DNA of 64,000 bases from UBA6985 sp946536225. GTDB lineage: Bacteria; Bacillota_I; Bacilli_A; RF39; UBA660. How positions within the stretch are numbered: the stretch's first letter is position 1; each line of letters starts with the position of its first letter. Location of the stretch: NCBI GenBank assembly GCA_946536225.1, contig CAMNEE010000001.1, positions 186,001 through 250,000 on the forward strand, read 5' to 3'. Below, in pieces: positions 33,641 through 41,780 of this stretch. The notes beneath the pieces were generated by a model. It saw only the letters and a list, made by a program, of their open reading frames with translations, had not been told where the DNA came from and did not search any database. The position numbers were made by a program, and so were the translations under genes.

Positions 33641-35279
33641 ATTTTGTAATTAATACTGCGTGAACAACTATTCTTGTATTTGTTGTTGCACATGTGGATA
33701 ATGTTAATATCTTATCATCTGTTGTAACAGGTGTTTTAAAGTCATATATACTTCTTGATTTAATCATATCTATAAATGCTTGATATTCTTCATTAGAATT
33801 GAAGTTTGTTACTAAGTAATCTTCCGTTACATTTATTTTATATGAGGAGAAGATCTTCCATTGTTTATCTCCCGATTTAGTATTAAATGTTATTATTTGA
33901 TTTGCTTCATTCTTATACCAACTTGGGGATTGAGAGTTCTTTAGAGAACCAAACATGATTCCACCTACAGGTATATTATGTCCATATATGATAGTATTTT
34001 TATTTAAGTCAACTGGATCATTTCTATAGTCCATGAATATCCATCCCATGGTATTTTTATACTTTTTAAAGTCTCTATTTAAGTAGTATGTATTATTCTC
34101 TTTATTTTGTACAACAGGGTAGTTAATTTTAGAATTATTAACTGTTAACCAACCAACTGTATCTGGATTAATCTTTACTAATTCATCTATAACATGTGAA
34201 TAGTTTGTATAGTATGCTGATGAATAATTAGATTTTCTTTGTATAGTATTAAACTCTTCTCTAGATAGATAGTTTAAATCTGGAATATTATCTTCTATAG
34301 TATATTCATTTGATGAATATACTATGGTATTAATATCATCTAATTGATTATTTATTTTAACTCCATCTTCATACATTTTATAACTATTAAGTGCCATTAA
34401 TAAGAATACTAGTACTAATATAATTGTAATAACCATTAGTATTATTTTTAAGTTTAATTCCTTAAAGAAGTATTTAAACTTATAGTCTTTAGAATAATTC
34501 ATTTTAAACATTATATTATTCTTTTCAATATAAGTTTTATATTCTTTCTTAATGTAAGAAATTATTGTATATATTTCATTTACGTCATTGTCTTTTTCAT
34601 TAATTAGAATTAAGAGATTCTTTTTGTTATTCTTAACAATTAAATTCATGACTGTTGTAATTGCTTCATTAGAGTATTTAGTTATTCTTATTACTTTTAA
34701 TTTAGTATTAATTGTAAAGAAATTATCTAAGTCTTTTATAATTTCTTCATTCATATCTACGGTTAATAATAGTTGTTTTTTATAATAAATATCTGTATAT
34801 GAATCTATATGGTTATCAAGTAAGAATCTATTATTATTAGTAATTTTATGTCTTGTTAATACTTTAATACCTTTGTTAGAATCAAATCTTTCGATTAAGT
34901 AAGAAGGCATTTCATAACACTCGAATTTTTTAACATTATTAAAATCATATAATTTAAGTGCAATTTCTGAGTTTATTTGAACTTCATCATTGAATATTAC
35001 TTTATCTATATTTTTAAATGTTTTAATAATATCTAAATAAATTGGATCAATATCTGAATTATTAATAACAACTATTTTAATGTTAAATTTTAATACGAGT
35101 AGGTTAAGAAAATTAACTACAATATCAAAATTTTTTCTGATGTATCCAAGAGAGAAGATTATATTATCAGCAGTGATGATATTAGTATTATTTAAACTTT
35201 TATCATCTACGGTTGTTTTCTTAACCTTAGATACGTATAAATATTTATTTATTATTTTAAATGAAATATTATAGTTCAT
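33639..35279 (-). CDS. Class B sortase with large N-terminal cytoplasmic domain
   Basis: 546 residues from ATG 35279 (AGGAG 6-10 bases upstream; an ATG 39 bases earlier sits on the promoter). Residues 1-275 have no signal peptide and alternate beta strands and helices (KIVVINNSDIDPIYLDII; NLLILINEKDNDVNEIYTII). One membrane helix follows (about 277-297), then a class B sortase domain: DTVGWLTVNNSKINYPVVQ, IYGHNI (His), LTLSTCATTNTRIVVHAV (Cys and Arg). Most sortases have only a few residues before the helix, so the cytoplasmic half is an addition of unknown function. No substrate with an NPQTN-like signal is seen nearby. Confidence 0.82.
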   Translation of the reverse strand: MNYNISFKIINKYLYVSKVKKTTVDDKSLNNTNIITADNIIFSLGYIRKNFDIVVNFLNLLVLKFNIKIVVINNSDIDPIYLDIIKTFKNIDKVIFNDEVQINSEIALKLYDFNNVKKFECYEMPSYLIERFDSNKGIKVLTRHKITNNNRFLLDNHIDSYTDIYYKKQLLLTVDMNEEIIKDLDNFFTINTKLKVIRITKYSNEAITTVMNLIVKNNKKNLLILINEKDNDVNEIYTIISYIKKEYKTYIEKNNIMFKMNYSKDYKFKYFFKELNLKIILMVITIILVLVFLLMALNSYKMYEDGVKINNQLDDINTIVYSSNEYTIEDNIPDLNYLSREEFNTIQRKSNYSSAYYTNYSHVIDELVKINPDTVGWLTVNNSKINYPVVQNKENNTYYLNRDFKKYKNTMGWIFMDYRNDPVDLNKNTIIYGHNIPVGGIMFGSLKNSQSPSWYKNEANQIITFNTKSGDKQWKIFSSYKINVTEDYLVTNFNSNEEYQAFIDMIKSRSIYDFKTPVTTDDKILTLSTCATTNTRIVVHAVLITK

Positions 35280-35365
35280 ACCTTTACTCCTATTATTATC
35301 TATTATAGATTTTATCATAGTAGTAAAATATTTTAAATAATTATGGGTTATTTTTGTTATTTATA

Positions 35366-35374
35366 TGTTATAAT
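35366..35374 (+). promoter_or_regulatory. Extended -10 promoter TGTTATAAT
   Basis: TGT plus TATAAT (35369-35374), predicting a leader of under 20 nt for the RNB-like gene. Confidence 0.65.
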
Positions 35375-35399
35375 ATCTTCAAGTTTGGTGGGGTGGATG

Positions 35400-37217
35400 A
35401 TGGAATATTTGAAAAAAGATTTAATTAATTTATTTAAACTAAAAAATGTAGATGTAAATACATTTGCTAGTTCTTTAAAGTGTCTTAGTTTTAATGATGC
35501 TCTTAAAAGTATTGAAGAGTTATTTAAGACTTCATTTGAAGAAATAATTAATGATCCTGAGTTTATTAGCTCTTATTTTTCACTTATTTCTAATTTAGCC
35601 GTACAAAATAAAGGAGACATAGAAGTTTCCATTATTAACCATATTAACTATATTAAAAAATTAGCAACTAATTATTGCAAACCATATAATAAAAAAGAAA
35701 AGAAAAAAGATCATAATTTTAATGCATCTAAACTATTAAAAATGAGATGTGATGACTTAGCTATTTTTATAGCAAATAGAACTGAAACTATGTCTTCTAA
35801 ATATGAAAAGTATAATATTATAAGCTTTATTATCAATAAACTAAAAACACCTGATTATTTATTTAGAATTATGCAAATTAATCCTGATTATTTAAATGCT
35901 CGTGATTCATATGGACATCATGTGTTTGTTAATACATGTGAGTATTTTATAAATAATGTAGGTAAGATGGATGAAGAGACTGTTAAGTATTATAAAAGAG
36001 TAATTGTAATGATGCTTGAAAATGAAAATTTAACTCTTAAGAATGAAGAGATAAGTAACCTTATTAAACTCTGTGATATAGTTGAAAATAGTGAAAACAT
36101 AGAATTAGTTTTTCTAAAGAATGCTATTAGAAATCATTATCCAATTATTAATACTTATTCTAAACGTAATTGTGTTGATTATTGCTTCTATCCTGAACCA
36201 ACAATATTAATTAACAGTAGTTTTGATGAAAACTTACCAAAAGGAACAATTGATTTAACTGATCTTTTTACTGTATCTATTGATGGTAATAGACATAGTA
36301 ATTTAACTAATGTATTATTTGACGATGCATTTAGTATTTATAGAGATGGTCAAAATAATCATTTACTAATACATATTCCTGATGTTGATAGAGTTATAAA
36401 AAGAGATACTGAGTTAGATAAGTTTATGAGACATTTAGGTAAAAGTGTATATGCTACGGGTTATAAAAAACCATTACTTGATTTTCAAATAGCAGATGAA
36501 TTATCTTTAAAACAAAATGCTTATAGATATGCTATTACATTTGATATTACAATGGATGATGATGCTAATATTAAAAATGTAGATTTTTATAGATCACTTA
36601 TAAGAGTAAATTATAATATACATAAAAATAAAGCTGATGCATTTATTAAATATGGATATACAGATGAAAAACTTGGAATGCTTAGAAAAGTTAAAGATTT
36701 AATGATAAAATCAGCCAGAAAGAGAAAAGAAAAAACAGCTGGTAAATCAAGTGCTAAGATTATTTTAGATGAAATAAATGTTTTACCTGATTTAGTATCT
36801 GCTAAGTTTGCTTTAGAAAATGACATACCATTTGCTTTTAAAAATTATTTAGGAAAACATAAAGTTGCATTTGATAAACATGTTTTAACAGTAAATGATT
36901 TTATCAATAGTGAATCTTTAAGTCCTGAAGGTATTGAAGTGTTAAATTCTATCTTCGATATTTATTATCGTGTATATTATGATACAATGAATATAGGAAA
37001 TAAGTCATTTCATGATGAAGCATGTGGTAATGTAGGTAATCCTTTAAGAGATTATTTATCACTTGAATCTGATAGATTATTAGGTGATATTGTAATTGAT
37101 GGTTGTAGAGTTTATGATAAGGATTATTGGAAAGAACGTATTTTAAATGATTCCATTGAATTTACTGAGACTTCTTCAAAATTAAATGAGTTATATGGAT
37201 TAAAGAGAGGTAGATAA
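35400..37217 (+). CDS. Divergent RNB-domain (RNase II/R-like) protein
   Basis: 605 residues from ATG 35400 (GGTGGGG seven bases upstream; ATG 35397 also possible; earlier starts lie upstream of the transcription start). About 270 N-terminal helical residues match nothing I know. The next part resembles the RNB nuclease core: GTIDLTDLFTVSID, VLFDDAFSIY, HLLIHIPDVDRVI, ELDKFMRHLGKSVY and RYAITFDITMDDD. The DD pair of the metal site is kept, but the cold-shock and S1 RNA-binding domains of RNase R/II are absent. It may be a nuclease with a different targeting domain. It forms an operon with the small membrane protein next to it. Confidence 0.65.
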   Translation: MEYLKKDLINLFKLKNVDVNTFASSLKCLSFNDALKSIEELFKTSFEEIINDPEFISSYFSLISNLAVQNKGDIEVSIINHINYIKKLATNYCKPYNKKEKKKDHNFNASKLLKMRCDDLAIFIANRTETMSSKYEKYNIISFIINKLKTPDYLFRIMQINPDYLNARDSYGHHVFVNTCEYFINNVGKMDEETVKYYKRVIVMMLENENLTLKNEEISNLIKLCDIVENSENIELVFLKNAIRNHYPIINTYSKRNCVDYCFYPEPTILINSSFDENLPKGTIDLTDLFTVSIDGNRHSNLTNVLFDDAFSIYRDGQNNHLLIHIPDVDRVIKRDTELDKFMRHLGKSVYATGYKKPLLDFQIADELSLKQNAYRYAITFDITMDDDANIKNVDFYRSLIRVNYNIHKNKADAFIKYGYTDEKLGMLRKVKDLMIKSARKRKEKTAGKSSAKIILDEINVLPDLVSAKFALENDIPFAFKNYLGKHKVAFDKHVLTVNDFINSESLSPEGIEVLNSIFDIYYRVYYDTMNIGNKSFHDEACGNVGNPLRDYLSLESDRLLGDIVIDGCRVYDKDYWKERILNDSIEFTETSSKLNELYGLKRGR

Positions 37218-37220
37218 AAA

Positions 37221-37748
37221 GTGACAGGTGCTGTAGTATTTCGTGTAATAATGTTTCTTTTTGTAGCTGTTATCTTACTAGTAGTTATGTGGAATGTAAT
37301 TATGAAAAAAGGTAATGAAGCACATGAAGCAATAGAAGAGGAAAAGAAAATTTTTGAAAATAGAATAAGACTTCCTATACAAGCACAAGTTTATCCTGGT
37401 GATTTAGTTAAGATAGTTGATAATGATATGATTCATAATGAACCTAAGACTTATACATTTTATTATAAGTTAGAACCTCATAAGATTGGTGTAGGAATGT
37501 ATAATAATAAATATGTTATTACGCTTGATGATCAAATGTATCAAACTTATGCTGAGGTAATGGGACATGGAGTTGCTCATAATAGTAGATTTGCAAGTAT
37601 AAGTGAAAAGTTTACCGTTACTGAAGTAATAGATCAATTAACTAATAAAAAAATTCCTGTTGAAAGTGTAAGTGCTTTTGAAAAGTATTTAGTAGAAGAT
37701 ACTAGTACAAATTATAATAACCAAGTTGAAATAAAAGAAGATAACTAA
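37221..37748 (+). CDS. Membrane-anchored protein, unknown
   Basis: 175 residues from GTG 37221. One N-terminal membrane helix (about 8-28), a short charged linker (NEAHEAIEEEKKIFENRIR) and a beta-rich domain (QAQVYPGDLVKIVDND, YTFYYKLEPHKIGVGMYNNKYVITL). Lies three bases after the RNB-like gene with GAGAGG ten bases upstream. No family recognised; pairing with a putative nuclease suggests an accessory role at the membrane. Confidence 0.6.
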   Translation: MTGAVVFRVIMFLFVAVILLVVMWNVIMKKGNEAHEAIEEEKKIFENRIRLPIQAQVYPGDLVKIVDNDMIHNEPKTYTFYYKLEPHKIGVGMYNNKYVITLDDQMYQTYAEVMGHGVAHNSRFASISEKFTVTEVIDQLTNKKIPVESVSAFEKYLVEDTSTNYNNQVEIKEDN

Positions 37749-37751
37749 AAA

Positions 37752-37780
37752 TTGACAGATTTATTTATTAGTGTTAATAT
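37752..37780 (+). promoter_or_regulatory. Promoter of the threonine T-box operon
   Basis: TTGACA (37752-37757), 17 bp, TAATAT (37775-37780), immediately after the preceding stop codon. Confidence 0.8.
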
Positions 37781-37787
37781 ATTTCAA

Positions 37788-37985
37788 GAAATCGAAGAGG
37801 AAAGACGAGATTTAATAAGATAATTTATAGAGAGTTCATGGTTGGTGTAAATGAATAAGGACTTATTAAGTTACTACTTTCTAAGAGAGTTAATAAACTC
37901 CGGGGGAACTCGTTAAAATTTAATCAAGTTAAATAAAGGGATGGTACCGTGCGTTATGCACTCCTTAGGTATCATTCCTTTTTTT
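37788..37985 (+). promoter_or_regulatory. T-box leader, threonine-specific (inferred)
   Basis: T-box core GGATGGTACCGTGC (37939-37952) with a GTGCGTTATGCAC arm, and the terminator AAGGGATGGTACC (37936-37948) pairing with GGTATCATTCCTT (37968-37980) through G-U pairs, then T residues. On the 3' side of stem I the sequence GTTACTACTT (near 37874) offers ACT as threonine specifier. The core GTACCGTGC is shared with the serine leader at 22815-23011 and differs from the valine one. Confidence 0.88.
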
Positions 37986-38005
37986 ATTTAAGAAGGAGGA
38001 TATGT

Positions 38006-38437
38006 ATGAACTTAAGAGATGTTAATAGAAGAAGTGTTGTTTCAGTAGAAGTTTTTCTAAATGACTATGTATTACCTTATTATGGTAGTAGAATAACCTC
38101 GGATGAAATGATAACCAAGTTAAAGAATTGTAGCCATCTAGATTTAGATGAACTAGAAATTCCAGGTGTTAAAAGATGCAGTGATGAATATGCACTAACC
38201 AATCCTTCAATTATTCTAGTTGGGGCAAAGGGAAGAGGACATAAAGGATATGAAATACATGGATACTATAGACCTTTTGATTTAATGAAAGAAGAATACA
38301 TAGAAGAAGGTTTAAGTGAAATTGAAGCGACTAATTTCTTATTAAGTGGTATGCGTGCACCTGAAGAAGATGATGTTTCATATAAAATAGATTTTAGAGA
38401 AAAGAAAAGAAGAAAGAAAAAAGGAAAGAGGAATTAA
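38006..38437 (+). CDS. Small basic-tailed protein, T-box passenger, unknown
   Basis: 143 residues from ATG 38006 (AGGAGGATAT upstream; an earlier in-frame ATG lies in the T-box). Begins MNLRDVNRRSVVSVEVFLNDYVLPYYGSR, contains HKGYEIHGYYRPFDLMKEEYIEEGLS, and ends in a run of Lys/Arg (EKKRRKKKGKRN) that suggests nucleic-acid binding. No family recognised. It sits between the threonine T-box and thrS, one base before thrS, so it is expressed on threonine starvation. Confidence 0.65.
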   Translation: MNLRDVNRRSVVSVEVFLNDYVLPYYGSRITSDEMITKLKNCSHLDLDELEIPGVKRCSDEYALTNPSIILVGAKGRGHKGYEIHGYYRPFDLMKEEYIEEGLSEIEATNFLLSGMRAPEEDDVSYKIDFREKKRRKKKGKRN

Positions 38438-38438
38438 A

Positions 38439-40199
38439 ATGGTTAATTTTAAAGAAAATGAAGATTTATATAAATTAAATCATAGTTGTGCTCACTTAAT
38501 GGCACAAGCAGTAAAACATTTATATCCAGATGCTAAGTTCTGGGTAGGACCTGTTATTGAAACTGGTTTTTACTATGATATGGATTTAGGAGATAAAGTT
38601 ATTACTGAAGAAGACTTACCTTTAATAGAAAAGGAAATGAAAAAAATTGCTAAAGATGGTAAGAGAATAGTTAGAAGAGAACTTTCTAAAGAAGAAGCTT
38701 TAGAAATGTTTAAAGATGATCCATATAAATTAGATTTAATTAATAGAATGGATGAAGATAATACTGTTATTTCATGTTATTCTCAAGGAGACTTTACTGA
38801 TCTTTGTAGAGGTGGACATGTTGATTCAGTTAAAGAATGTAAAAATTTCAAGTTATTAAAGTTCTCAGGTGCTTATTGGAAAGGGGATTCTAATAACAAG
38901 ATGCTTCAAAGAGTATATGGGGTATGTTTTAGAACTCCTGAAGAATTAGAAGCACATTTAGCGGAACTTAAAGATGCAGAAGAAAGAGACCATAGAAAAA
39001 TTGGTAAAGATTTAGGAATTTATATGATGTCTGAATTAGTTGGAAGAGGACTTCCAATGTATTTACCAAATGGATTTACTTTATGGAATTTACTTGAAGA
39101 TTATATTAGAAAAGAAGAGTTAAAAAGAGGATACTTACATGTACAAACTCCTCCTTTAGGAAATGTTAACTTATATAGAACCAGTGGACATTTAGATCAT
39201 TATAGAGATTCAATGTTCCCAATTATGCAAGTAGAAGATGAAGAATATGTACTTCGTCCTATGAACTGTCCTCATCATATGGTTATGTATGGTAATGACA
39301 TTCATTCATATAAAGAATTACCAATTAGAATTGCTGAAGTTGCAAGAGATTGTAGATATGAATCAAGTGGTTCTCTAAAAGGTATTGAAAGAGTTAGAAC
39401 ATTCTGTCAAAATGACTCACATATCTTCTGTACTCCTGAACAAATTGAAGAAGAATTCAAGGGTGTAGTTGATCTAATTCTTGATACTTATAAAGTATTT
39501 GGAATTAAAAATTATAGATTTGAATTATCTTTAAGAGATCCAGAAGATAAAGTTAAATATTTCCAAGATGATGAAATGTGGAATAATGCTGAAAATAAAC
39601 TTAGAGATGTATTAAATGATTTAGGAATTGATTATGTTGAAAAGAAAGGTGAAGCAGCATTCTATGGTCCTAAACTTGATGTTCAAGTTAAACCAGCTGT
39701 TGGTAATGAAATTACACTTTCAACTTGTCAATTAGACTTCTGTCTACCAGCTAAATTTGATTTAAAATATGTTGATAGTGATGGAAGTAAGAAAACTCCA
39801 GTTGTAATTCATAGAGCAATCATGGGTTCAATTGATAGATTCATGGCATTCTACTTAGAAGAAACTAAAGGAAATCTTCCTTTCTGGTTAGCTCCAATTC
39901 AAGTAGCTGTCCTACCAGTTAAGAATGAATATCATTTAGAATATGCTAATGAAGTATTAAATAAGTTAAAAGAACAAGGCATAAGAGTATCTCTTAATGC
40001 AAGTGATGAAAAATTATCTTACAGAATGAGAGAAGAGCAAATAAGAAAAGTTCCTGTTATGTTAGTTCTTGGTAACAATGAAAGAGATGAAAGAACTGTT
40101 ACTTTAAGACTCCATGGTGAAGAACAAAAGAATATGAGTTTAGATGAATTCTTAAGCTATGCTAAAGATAAGAATGATTCTAAAGCTTTAGATTTATAA
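38439..40199 (+). CDS. thrS: Threonine-tRNA ligase lacking the TGS domain
   Basis: 586 residues. It starts directly with the editing domain (HSCAHLMAQ with H15 and H19; DLCRGGH), followed by the class II core (ERDHRKIGKDLGIYM, RPMNCPHHMVMY with the zinc Cys, FYGPKLDVQV) and the C-terminal anticodon-binding domain (VAVLPVKNEY...). Bacterial ThrRS usually has about 640 residues with an N-terminal TGS domain; that domain is missing here, and the T-box passenger gene occupies the upstream position. Start ATG is one base after the passenger stop. Confidence 0.95.
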   Translation: MVNFKENEDLYKLNHSCAHLMAQAVKHLYPDAKFWVGPVIETGFYYDMDLGDKVITEEDLPLIEKEMKKIAKDGKRIVRRELSKEEALEMFKDDPYKLDLINRMDEDNTVISCYSQGDFTDLCRGGHVDSVKECKNFKLLKFSGAYWKGDSNNKMLQRVYGVCFRTPEELEAHLAELKDAEERDHRKIGKDLGIYMMSELVGRGLPMYLPNGFTLWNLLEDYIRKEELKRGYLHVQTPPLGNVNLYRTSGHLDHYRDSMFPIMQVEDEEYVLRPMNCPHHMVMYGNDIHSYKELPIRIAEVARDCRYESSGSLKGIERVRTFCQNDSHIFCTPEQIEEEFKGVVDLILDTYKVFGIKNYRFELSLRDPEDKVKYFQDDEMWNNAENKLRDVLNDLGIDYVEKKGEAAFYGPKLDVQVKPAVGNEITLSTCQLDFCLPAKFDLKYVDSDGSKKTPVVIHRAIMGSIDRFMAFYLEETKGNLPFWLAPIQVAVLPVKNEYHLEYANEVLNKLKEQGIRVSLNASDEKLSYRMREEQIRKVPVMLVLGNNERDERTVTLRLHGEEQKNMSLDEFLSYAKDKNDSKALDL

Positions 40200-40202
40200 T
40201 TT

Positions 40203-40229
40203 AAAACCTAGGTTTTCCTAGGTTTTTTT
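40203..40229 (+). terminator. Terminator after thrS
   Basis: AAAACCTAGG (40203-40212), TTTT, CCTAGGTTTT (40217-40226), then T residues. Confidence 0.9.
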
Positions 40230-40237
40230 ATTTCGTG

Positions 40238-40246
40238 TGTTATAAT
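40238..40246 (+). promoter_or_regulatory. Extended -10 promoter TGTTATAAT
   Basis: TGT plus TATAAT (40241-40246), about ten bases after the thrS terminator. Confidence 0.65.
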
Positions 40247-40267
40247 ACTTTCCAACGGGTGATAATA

Positions 40268-40954
40268 GTGGAAATATATGATAGTGGGAAAGTTATTGAA
40301 TTTGAGAATGCGCTTCTTTATGATGAAGGTTATTATGGGGAAGTTTATAAAGATGGAGACCTTATGATTAAGAAATATATGTCTGAAAGATCAGACTATT
40401 ATGATAGGCTTAGTCCTGCTATATTTGATATTTTAAGTGATATTTCTTCACCGGCTTTTATCAATTTAATTGATTCATTTAAAACAAAAGTTAGACTATT
40501 TCCAGATGACTATGATATAGATATGCTAACTGGTTATACTTCAGAGTTTATAGAAACAAGAAAGGGTCTCATGGTAGATTTACCAATGGAGTACACTTTA
40601 CACACTTTATATGAGTTTAGAAAACTTTTAAAAATACTAAATGATAATAATATATTAATTGCAGATACTAATAGAAATAATTCGATAGTTGGTTTTGATA
40701 ACTTAGTAATAATTGATCCGGATTGTTATGAATTTAATGAAATTTCATGTGATATAGAAAAAGAAAATATGGAAAGTATTAATAGATACTTATTAAGTAA
40801 ATGGGTTGCTGAAATGCGTATTACAGATAAAGCAGTTGCCGAAAAAATTAGAGAAAAGTTATTTGACTATGAAAAAGGGGATTACTTAGATGTTATGAGT
40901 AAACGACTAAGAGCTAAGACACCTAGAGACGTTATTAATAGGATAAGATATTAA
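40268..40954 (+). CDS. Protein-kinase-like fold protein
   Basis: 228 residues from GTG 40268 (AACGGGTGATA upstream). EGYYGEVYKDGDLMIKKYM resembles a glycine-rich loop plus the ATP-binding Lys; later NNILIADTNRNNS and NLVIIDPDCYEF resemble a catalytic loop (D-x-x-x-x-N) and the metal-binding D of a kinase or aminoglycoside-phosphotransferase fold. The lobes are short. I infer an atypical kinase; the substrate is unknown. Monocistronic. Confidence 0.55.
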   Translation: MEIYDSGKVIEFENALLYDEGYYGEVYKDGDLMIKKYMSERSDYYDRLSPAIFDILSDISSPAFINLIDSFKTKVRLFPDDYDIDMLTGYTSEFIETRKGLMVDLPMEYTLHTLYEFRKLLKILNDNNILIADTNRNNSIVGFDNLVIIDPDCYEFNEISCDIEKENMESINRYLLSKWVAEMRITDKAVAEKIREKLFDYEKGDYLDVMSKRLRAKTPRDVINRIRY

Positions 40955-40955
40955 A

Positions 40956-40992
40956 AAAGAGATATAAGAATTATAATTCTTATATCTTTTTT
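40956..40992 (+). terminator. Terminator after the kinase-like gene
   Basis: AGATATAAGAATT (40960-40972) pairs with AATTCTTATATCT (40975-40987); T-tract follows. Confidence 0.85.
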
Positions 40993-40993
40993 G

Positions 40994-41068
40994 TTTACAA
41001 ATTTTTATTAGTCAAATAATTGTAAATGAATGTCTTGTTTACATATTATAAATTGTAAATTTACAATT
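40994..41068 (+). promoter_or_regulatory. TTTACAA/TTGTAAA operator array
   Basis: A perfect 18-bp palindrome AATTGTAAATTTACAATT (41051-41068) plus three further half-sites: TTTACAA (40994-41000), TTGTAAA (41020-41026) and TTTACAT (41038-41044). A -10 TATAAT is at 41077-41082 and the palindrome covers the -35 region, so a bound dimer would block this promoter. Confidence 0.6.
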
Positions 41069-41096
41069 ATAGAATATAATTATAATAGGTGAGGAT

Positions 41097-41780
41097 ATGA
41101 AACGAGATGCATTAAGAGGAATTATACAATTTATCCTTTCATTAGGTATTGTAATTATATTTGAATTGTTTTTCTTTTCTTTATTAGGTAGATTTGGATT
41201 ACATTTCAAAGATAATGCTTATACAATTATGAATTTAGTAAAATACTTAATTGAATTTATAATTGTAGGAGTTGTTATATACCATGGGGATATATTTGCT
41301 GGTAAAGAGAATTTTAAAAGATCACTTTTTTCTAGCATAATAATTTCTTTAGTTACATTCATAGTAATGGTTGTATTTACTATAATACTTCAAAAAGTAT
41401 TAGGACTATTTGATATAACTATTTCTAATGGATTTGTTAACTACTTTAATGAAAACTTGACTATGAATCGTGCACTTGAAATAGTCATATCTTGTTTTAT
41501 TAAACCTTGCTTGATATGTTCAATCTTTGTACTTGGTATATCAAATATTATTAGGAAGGAAGTAGTAGCTATATTGGCAAGTGGTATTGGTTATGCAATA
41601 TTTCTTATATTGTTAAATCATTTACCAATTGATAAATCAATTGCATTTTTATTAGTAGATGTTATAAATATGTTTGCATTAACATATTTATATAAATCAA
41701 CTGGTAATATATATACATGCTTTATAACATATATTGTATATATTATGTGTGGTAGTCTACTTATTAGCTATGTATTGTAA
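41097..41780 (+). CDS. CPBP-like membrane protein without protease motifs
   Basis: 227 residues with about seven hydrophobic helices. The overall pattern (alternating helices, C-terminal YLYKSTGNIYTCFITYIVYI) is like CPBP/Abi proteins, but the E-E-x-x-x-R motif and the His motifs are absent. It overlaps the true CPBP gene downstream by one base (TAATG). It may be an inactive partner subunit. Controlled by the palindrome array. Confidence 0.55.
   Translation: MKRDALRGIIQFILSLGIVIIFELFFFSLLGRFGLHFKDNAYTIMNLVKYLIEFIIVGVVIYHGDIFAGKENFKRSLFSSIIISLVTFIVMVVFTIILQKVLGLFDITISNGFVNYFNENLTMNRALEIVISCFIKPCLICSIFVLGISNIIRKEVVAILASGIGYAIFLILLNHLPIDKSIAFLLVDVINMFALTYLYKSTGNIYTCFITYIVYIMCGSLLISYVL

Noticed and set aside
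37949..38005. Upstream ATG for the threonine passenger gene
   Set aside because: Within the T-box terminator; ATG 38006 has AGGAGGATAT upstream.
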